NCBI GenBank assembly: GCA_963971285.1
Contig: OZ020254.1
Coordinates: 9,052,001-9,116,000, forward strand
Source: Astropecten irregularis
Lineage: Eukaryota; Echinodermata; Asteroidea; Paxillosida; Astropectinidae
Reading direction: 5' to 3'
DNA: 64,000 bases
Shown: positions 57,000 through 64,000 of the stretch, piece by piece
Numbering within the stretch: the stretch's first letter is position 1
How the letters are laid out: each line of letters opens with the position of its first letter
Program-made: the position numbers and the translations under genes
Notes under the pieces: model-generated
What the model was told of the DNA's origin: nothing
Databases searched by the model: none
What the model saw: the letters and a program-made list of their open reading frames with translations, nothing else

Positions 57000-59520
57000 G
57001 ACCTTTGACATGAAACTTGGAAGTGTTGACTTATTATGTGAAGAAGAGAGACACAACGATGATAATTTATAACTCCAATCATTTTCAAGGAGTTAATGTT
57101 TTTCAGATTCTGATAGTTAAAAATTTGTGGGCAACTATTTGGGTAGTAAATCTTTAAGCTCATGAATTCAAAATACTACTCTAACTGTAAATAAGTATGC
57201 CACATACTCAAGTTTTTCTAATATGAAAAAAGCGCCAAGTCGTACACACGATGGGAAATGTCGCAGCCGCGGTACCATAGATAGGGGCCTACCTGTGTTA
57301 ATCCAAGCCGCAGCCAATAAATTAAGCATAGCCACTTTATTAAGGCCCCTTCGCCGTGTATCTTTCAAATTCCTTTTTGGACCAATGACAACCGCTCATT
57401 CTTTTTTGAGCCTGATAAATCCTTTCTGTCGGCATAGAAAATAGAGCTTTCCACTGATCTACATAAACATGAGGAAATCATTGTTTCAAGCCAAATTGTG
57501 TTTCATAGGTGGTGGATGAAAATATTTTTTGTCAAAAAAGTATTTACAAAAGGTAAAATATTATGTTTAAAAGTTGAGCTTATAGCTTCAAACCACCGAG
57601 CGGAGTAATATTGAACTACATGTATCATGTGCTCTCTACCCTACAGAAATGCGCATCCGCCCAATGTCGTCTGATTTTGGCATTATGTGACATTAGCCAA
57701 ATGTTATGTTGCCGCCTTTATTTAGCATTCGCCATTATGCAATGGAAGTTTGTTCGAAGCAGACGCCTTGAGCGGTGCGCGATGCGACGGATTCCTCCAA
57801 TTAATTTGCAACAGCAAATTCATTCTTTTTCGCGACCGGAAAAAACTGAGCCACACCGGCAGGAAGACTTCTTGTTCATTCTAGGTGAGAATGTCAACTT
57901 TGCTGGAGGATTCTTTAGTCTGTGGGACCGTGTAATCTACCAATTTCTTGGACCGGTGCTGGCCCGGGCCGAGAGAAAATTCTCGGCCTCGTGGTCGGCC
58001 TTTCACTCGCATGCATGGGCGGCAGACTCTCTTTAACCGTCAGAGTTGTCTGGTGGGATTCTAACACAATGTGGACTGTTTGCGTGTATTCTAAATGGAC
58101 TAAATTTGTTCGAAATGAACCTAGACAATAATATAGAACTGTTCAGGACTATAGGAACATCTTTTAAAAACATCTTTTAAAATATCGCCGAACTGGAGCT
58201 GGACTTGATTTGAAGCTGCTGACTTAATTTGAATTTGTGTAAACTGTAGGTTTTGACCGAAACAAGATTGAACCCTGCAATCCTGCATGGTCCAATTTTT
58301 CGAAGGATTTCCGTAAAAAAGTGCTTGGGAACCCGTCTTCAAATTTCAAGTTTCTTCTCCGAGGAATTCCAGCCCTTCAAAGCCCGAGAAACATTTCATG
58401 AACCGAGGAGGAAACTCGCAAAACCAATTGAACTGTATTGAACTGAACTTTTGTGAACTTATTCGCATGATTCGGAATGGCGATACCAGGATACGGGATT
58501 TGTGTGATGTGTGTGTGTTTTTGTCGAATGATCTGATTGACGATGAGGATTCAAGATTCAAGGAAGATTCAAACTTTGAAAGAAATGACTGTAGTTTCTC
58601 CAAAATTCATTAAACGGAATTGAACTGGACTGTGTGAAATGAACTTAAATGAACATTTGTCGCATGATCTGATTGACGGTAAGGATTCAAGCAAGATTCG
58701 GTAAGTCATAAAAACCCTGCTCGCACGAGCGGATTCGTGCCCGAGGTAAGCGATTCATTTTAGGGGTTTTAAAGAAAAGAAATATCAAGAAACTTGGCGC
58801 TAATCTTCAGAATATTTTGAGAAGCCATATTATATACAATTCCCCGTGAAACATGTTACTTGTGAAAGAAATCTGTGAAAGAAATTGTCAAAATAATTTA
58901 AGCTGGCTAAAATTGTCCCTAACTTTTTCATACATTAACCAATGGCATGCACTAAACTATGTGACACGCATTGCATCCCTCGATATCGATTTTTCTTTTG
59001 ACACCTCAATCCTTGAAGTAAACACATTCCATAACGTCCCGCCCATGCACCTGGCGTGGTGCAGGCAGGCTTTGTGATTGGCTAAGAGTATAGGGTTATG
59101 CATATTCATGAGGCTGGCACGGGCATTTCGCATGCCAGTCACGCGCCTCGGCCCAACACATTTTTTTAATGGCTGTTGAATAGCCCCATCATGTCTTGAC
59201 CTCTTTCGGGTTCAACCCTATTGTCAGATTTTATGTGGCAACAAATGAATATGACACTTAATACACTAACGAATTGGGTCCTACCATGCTTTGTGTTCAG
59301 ATGGCTTTTTTCTTAATTCCACCGAGATTTCCTTTTTGTTCCTTGACTGACTAGTGGTGTGCCTCTTTTAAGAAGCAACAATGCAATTGCCTTTCACGTT
59401 CAATATACGATTCTCAAAATAGCTTTAAACAAGCCTGGTGTGGGGGAACTGGTATCTGTCATTACGAATAATCATGTGTATACTTTATAATTTGTGAATA
59501 AATTATTGCTATGTCTGCCT
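57000..59520. other. Region without a supportable gene
   Basis: Several medium open frames exist (longest 57611-58036 +), but none shows a recognised domain, consistent splice signals or codon bias. A GTAAGT donor-like site at 58700 follows a stretch of short repeats of the type ATTGAACTG (58430-58660). The sequence at 59090-59150 (TATGCATATTCATGAG, then CG-rich) might be regulatory. A non-coding first exon of a gene beyond the window cannot be excluded. Confidence 0.3.
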
Positions 59521-59527
59521 GAATATT

Positions 59528-59886
59528 AAAGGTAGTATCATACTTTGGTAGGAAACCAAAAACAGAAATGTTCTCAGATTTACATATAACTTACAGGGTA
59601 TGAAGATGGTGGTGGTAGAAAAATACCTTAAAATTCCACCTGAATGCTGTATTTATTCAGAAATTAGTAAACCAACGACCGAAAATCTTTTTGATCTTTT
59701 AAAAGATCAAAAATAACAGAGAAAAGACTTAAGAATTTACTGTGGCCGTTTCCCACTGTTTTCTCAAAAAAGTGGGCACCGTATGGGACTGAAATTTTCA
59801 CAGAAGACTGTTATTGTATCTGTCTTGGTATTTTTGCCCATGAATTTGTATTTCTTTGATATAAACCAAAGTATGATATTACCTTA
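59528..59886 (+). mobile_element. Family A MITE (copy 17), full length
   Basis: A forward copy in TATTAAAGG context with GATCTTTTAAAAGATC at its centre and ATATTACCTTAAAAA at its right end. Confidence 0.85.
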
Positions 59887-59899
59887 AAAAGACACCATT

Positions 59900-60275
59900 A
59901 CACTACAAACATGACAAGACTGTAAGACACGAACCAGCTTCAACAGACTGATGCTTGTTTGAATTAGGTCTAGAAGGTCTAAGAACCTCCCTTAGAAAAT
60001 CAAACCAAAAACCTTGCAACCTTTCCTGTAAAGGAAACCATGAATTTTTACGGATTTGTGGAAAGCATGATGCGACAACAAGGAAGACTAAAGCAAGAAA
60101 ATGGAGAAAATGGTACTCTATTCTTCACTCGTCTAGAATAGACAACTCAAGACCAAGTCTGTGACACTGAGGCAATGAAGGTGCATGTTCTTCGTCATAT
60201 CTCAAGGATAATGACATTTATATTAAGATTTAAGTATGTTCCATTGTAATAAAAGAAGAAGAAGAAGAAGGCATC
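59900..60275 (+). repeat. Possible retroposon 3' end with (GAA)n tail
   Basis: A 70-codon frame (59955-60164) of no recognised family is followed by TTCCATTGTAATAAAAG and five GAA repeats at 60248-60269. A microsatellite directly after a poly(A)-signal-like AATAAA is how several non-LTR elements end. No second copy is in the window, so this is tentative. Confidence 0.25.
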
Positions 60276-60479
60276 ACATTTTAACCGGTGTTAGAAAGTA
60301 ATCATTAAATGACATATCGGAGTGACCGAGTGAGTGTAATTTTACAGGCAATAAAAAGAGAGAATCGCTGGTATACAGAAGGACACAAGGTTTGAAAAGT
60401 AATTTTAAGTTTTAAAAAATATGGAAAGACATAATTTATAATGCTTTTCTAATTCTGCCTCTAGGGGAGAACATTTTAT

Positions 60480-61000
60480 TGGGTATAGACCTCATATATG
60501 TGGGAGGAGGGGATCTCAGCCTTGCCAGAAAACAGCGCATCAAGCGTGCTCAGGCTGACCTGCGCCTCTAAGCGACGCTAAGCAGCGGGGCTGGGTTTGA
60601 CGGGGTGGGGTTAGTATTAAAGCTAGGTAGGGCCTACTGAATGACATGATCGTCGGTCACCTGCCGTCGTGTCATCCAGTATTCCGATTATCAATCCGTC
60701 CGGTAATCGGTATATCGAGTTGATTCGTCGGTTATTCGGTTCGTCGGTATACGGTATCGCGATACTTTCAAGCAAAATTCCACACAAACTTTCTTCAGAT
60801 GGATAACCGTGACAACAACACCGGTTATGTTGTAGTTATTCGAAGAAAGCGTGAGGAATTGAAAGTAATTAGCAGTAGGCTCTAGGTAAGGGAAGGGGGT
60901 GACGGAGGAGCAGTGCGCGCGCAGCTGGCAGTCAAGCTAGGCCGCATCATCGAAAGCAGATTCGGCAAGGCTGAGGTGGGGAATATTAAACACGGGCCAC
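60480..61000. other. GC-richer unassigned stretch
   Basis: Unlike its AT-rich surroundings it is rich in CG (for example CGTCGGTCACCTGCCGTCGT and the TCGG/TCGGT words at 60690-60770). I see no reading frame, tRNA or known motif. It could be a promoter-type island next to the satellite array. Confidence 0.2.
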
Positions 61001-61202
61001 TTTACCTAGGCTTTTTTTGTGGTTTGGGAGAGTTCAGAAAGGAAAAGCATTTGATTTTTATTTGGTAGCGATGAAATTTTTCAGTTATTCTGAAGAGCAG
61101 TCATTTCGTATACCAGCGATACATCTCTGTGATATTTTTGATGTTTATCTTAACAGAATGGTGCGAAACTGCAAATAAAAAATGCAAAAATCATTTTATA
61201 CT

Positions 61203-63787
61203 GTTTGATGAGGGCAGAGTGATACCCACAACTAGGGCCGTCTGCCATGGAAACAAAACTGATGTATAATTAAAAATCAAACATTTGTGTACAATTTATA
61301 AAGGCGACTGTTTCATGAGCAGATTGATACCCACTATTCAGGCCGTTTGCCATGGAAACAAAAATTATGTCTTGTTTAAAATCAAACATTTCTGTACAAT
61401 TTATAAAGGTGACTGTTTCATGAGCAGATTGATACCCACTATTCGGGCCGTCTGCCATGGAAACAAAACTGATGTATAATTAAAAATCAAACATTTCTGT
61501 ACACTTTATAAAGGCGACTGTTTCATGAGCAGATTGATACCCACTATTCGGGCCTTCTGCCATGGAAACAAAACTGATATATAGTTTAAATCAAACATTT
61601 CTGTACAATTTATAAAGGCGACTGTTTCATGAGCAGATTGATACCCACTATTCGGGCCGTCTGCCATGGAAACAAAACTGATGTATAGTTAAAAATAAAA
61701 CATTTCTGTACAATTTATGAAAATGACTGTTTCATGAGCAGATTGATACCCACTATTCGGGCCGTCTGCCATGGAAACAGAATTGATGTATAGTTTAAAA
61801 TCAAACATTTCTGTACAATTTATGAATGCGACTGTTTCATGAGCAGAGCGATACCCACGATTCGGGCCGTCTGCCATGAAAGCAAAACTGATGTATAGTT
61901 TAAAATCAAACATTTCTGTACAATTTATGAAGGTGACTGTTTCATGGGCAAAGCGATACCCACGATTCGGGCCGTCTGCCATGAAAACAAAAACTATGTA
62001 TAGTTTAAAATCAAACATTTCTGTACAATTTATAAAAGCTACTGTTTCATGAGCAGATTGATACCCACTATTCGGGCCTTCTGCCATGGAAACAAAACTG
62101 ATGTATAGTTTAAAATCAAACATTCCTGTACAATTTATGAAGGCGACTGTTTCATGAGCAGGTTGATACCCACTTTTCGGGCCGTCTGCCATGGAAACAA
62201 AACTGATGTATAGTTTAAAATCAAACATTTCTGTACAATTTATGAAGGCGACTGTTTCATGAGCAGATAGATACCCACGATTCGGGCCTTCTGACATGGA
62301 AACAAAAATGATGTATAGTTTAAAATCAAACATTTCTGTACAATTTATGAAGGCGACTGTTTCATGAGCAGATTGATACCCACTATTCGGGCCGTCTGCC
62401 ATGGAAACAAAACTGATGTATAGTTTAAAATCAAACATTTCTGTACAATTTATGAAGGTGACTGTTTCATGAGCAGATTGAAACCCACGATTCGGGCCGT
62501 CTGCCATGGAAACAAAACTGATGTACAGTTAAAAATCATACATTTCTGTACAATTTATGAAGGCGACTGTTTCATGCGCAGATTGATACCCACGATTTGG
62601 GCCTTCTGCCATGGAAACAAAACTGATGAATATATAGTTTAAAATCAAACATTTCTGTACAATTTATGAAGGCGACTGTTTCATGAGCAGATAGATACCC
62701 ACTTTTCGGGCCTTCTGACATGGAAACAAAAATGATGTATAGTTTAAAATCAAACATTTCTGTACAATTTATGAAGGCGACTGTTTCATGAGCAGATTGA
62801 TACCCGACGATTCGGGCCGTCTGCCATGGAAACAGAATTGATGTATAGTTTAAAATCAAACATTTCTGTACAATTTATGAAGGCGACTGTTTCATGAGCA
62901 GATTGATACCCACTATTCGGGCCGTCTGCCATGGAAACAAAACTGATGTATAGTTTAAAATCAAACATTTCTGTACAATTTATGAAGGTGACTGTTTCAT
63001 GAGCAGATTGAAACCCACGATTCGGGCCGTTTGCCATGGAAACAAAAATGATGTATAGTTTAAAATCAAACATTTCTGTATAATTTATGAAGGCGACTGT
63101 TTCATGAGCAGATTGATACCCACTATTCGGGCCGTCTGCCATGGAAACAAAACTGATGTACAGTTAAAAATCATACATTTCTGTACAATTTATGAAGGCG
63201 ACTGTTTCATGCGCAGATTGATACCCACGATTTGGGCCTTCTGCCATGGAAACAAAACTGATGAATATATAGTTAAAAATAAAACATTTTTGTACAATTT
63301 ATGAAGGCGACTGTTTCATGAGCAGGTTGATACCCACTTTTCGGGCCGTCTGCCTTGGAAACAAAACTGATGTATAGTTTAAAATCAAACATTTCTGTAC
63401 AATTTATGAAGACGACTGTTTCATGAGCAGAGTTACCCACTATTCGGGCCGTTTGCCATGGAAACAAAAATGATGTATAGTTAAAATTAAAACATTTCTG
63501 TACAATTTATAAAGGCGACTGTTTCATGAGCAGATTGATACCCACTATTCGGGCCTTCTGCCATGGAAACAAAACTGATGTATAGCTTAAAATCAAACAT
63601 TTCTGTACAATTTATAAAGACGACTGTTTCATGAGCAGATTGATACCCACGATTCGGGCCGTCTGCCATGGAAACAAAACTGATGTACAGTTAAAAATCA
63701 TACATTTCTGTACAATTTATAAAGGCGACTGTTTCATGAGCAGATTGATACCCACGATTCGGGCCGTCTGCCTTGGAAACAAAATTG
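61203..63787. repeat. Tandem array of a 105-bp unit, about 25 copies
   Basis: Each unit carries GCGACTGTTTCATGAGCAGA, TTGATACCCAC(T/G)ATTCGG, GCCGTCTGCCATGGAAACA, AAACTGATGTATAGTTTAAA and ACATTTCTGTACAATTTATG. The spacing is 105 bases (for example TGTACAATTT at 61288 and 61393). Because 105 is a multiple of three, one minus-strand frame stays open over many units (272 codons, 61689-62507) with a 35-residue period. Indels of 1-5 bases in some units break that frame, and most differences between units change the residue, so it is treated as non-coding satellite. Confidence 0.9.
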
Positions 63788-64000
63788 ATGATTGTGTGAT
63801 GCTTAACCACTCATCAGAGACAATAACATAACGTGTGGCTTTTCAATTCACAAGAGATATCACTGGTGTGCAAGGAGACCCATTGTTAAATGAAAATAAA
63901 TCATAAAACAAATTGTCACTAACTCCTTTTGACAAAAAAAAATCCCAAATGCTGCACTTCTTTGACCCGTTGGGAACATTCTTTGGGTTTATAAATGTAC

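Noticed and set aside
57611-58036. 141-codon plus-strand open frame
   Set aside because: No recognised domain, and an overlapping frame (57922-58131) has equal claim; nothing distinguishes it from chance.
61689-62507. 272-codon minus-strand open frame with a 35-residue repeat
   Set aside because: It is explained by a 105-bp tandem period; neighbouring units carry frame-breaking indels and most inter-unit differences change the residue. No splice or promoter signals were seen.
61203-63787. CRISPR-like regular array
   Set aside because: The whole 105-bp unit repeats with no unique spacers, and the genome is that of an animal.

Overview
The window is nuclear DNA of an animal. Genes are split by many GT-AG introns, two minor-class (U12-type) introns are visible, and mobile elements are dense. 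The two recognisable proteins look close to their vertebrate orthologues, while the repeat landscape (many short TIR elements, tRNA-derived SINE-like units, ACATGTA/AGGCCTAC-rich intergenic sequence) fits a marine invertebrate deuterostome. An echinoderm or other ambulacrarian is my best guess, made from general character and not from a database match.

Layout. 1-3.7 kb: repeats only. 3.8-8.4 kb (+): a five-exon gene, which I do not recognise by name, for a secreted 258-residue protein. It has a TATA box, a signal peptide, four predicted amphipathic helices and four introns that are all phase 0. This is the gene plan of class I helical cytokines and is the most interesting item here. 8.4-15.3 kb: intergenic, almost tiled with short DNA transposons and one SINE. 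15.3-29.8 kb (-): SLC39A13 (ZIP13 zinc transporter), nine coding exons, 442 codons, reading frame intact. 29.8-30.9 kb: a short head-to-head intergenic segment, probably a shared promoter region, holding a 23-G run. 30.9-52.2 kb (+): XPO7 (exportin-7), 27 coding exons, 1093 residues, frame intact, with one GT-AG and one AT-AC U12-type intron close together. 52.2-61 kb: probable XPO7 3' UTR, then repeats with no gene I can support. 61.2-63.8 kb: a tandem array of about 25 units of 105 bp.

The repeats form clear families. Family A (17 copies, about 360 bp) and family B (6 copies) share their left halves but have unrelated right halves, and usually sit in TTAA context. Families D, E, F, H, J and K are further short TIR elements seen two to four times each. 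A tRNA-headed SINE-like family recurs, and a tRNA-like segment has expanded into a tandem array that nearly fills XPO7 intron 26. Nested insertions at 2.4, 11.6 and 32.6 kb give relative ages.

The three genes have no obvious joint pathway: nuclear export (XPO7), zinc transport in the secretory pathway (SLC39A13) and a putative secreted signal. Exon boundaries were read by eye from splice motifs, frame continuity and knowledge of the families; no alignment or expression data were available.
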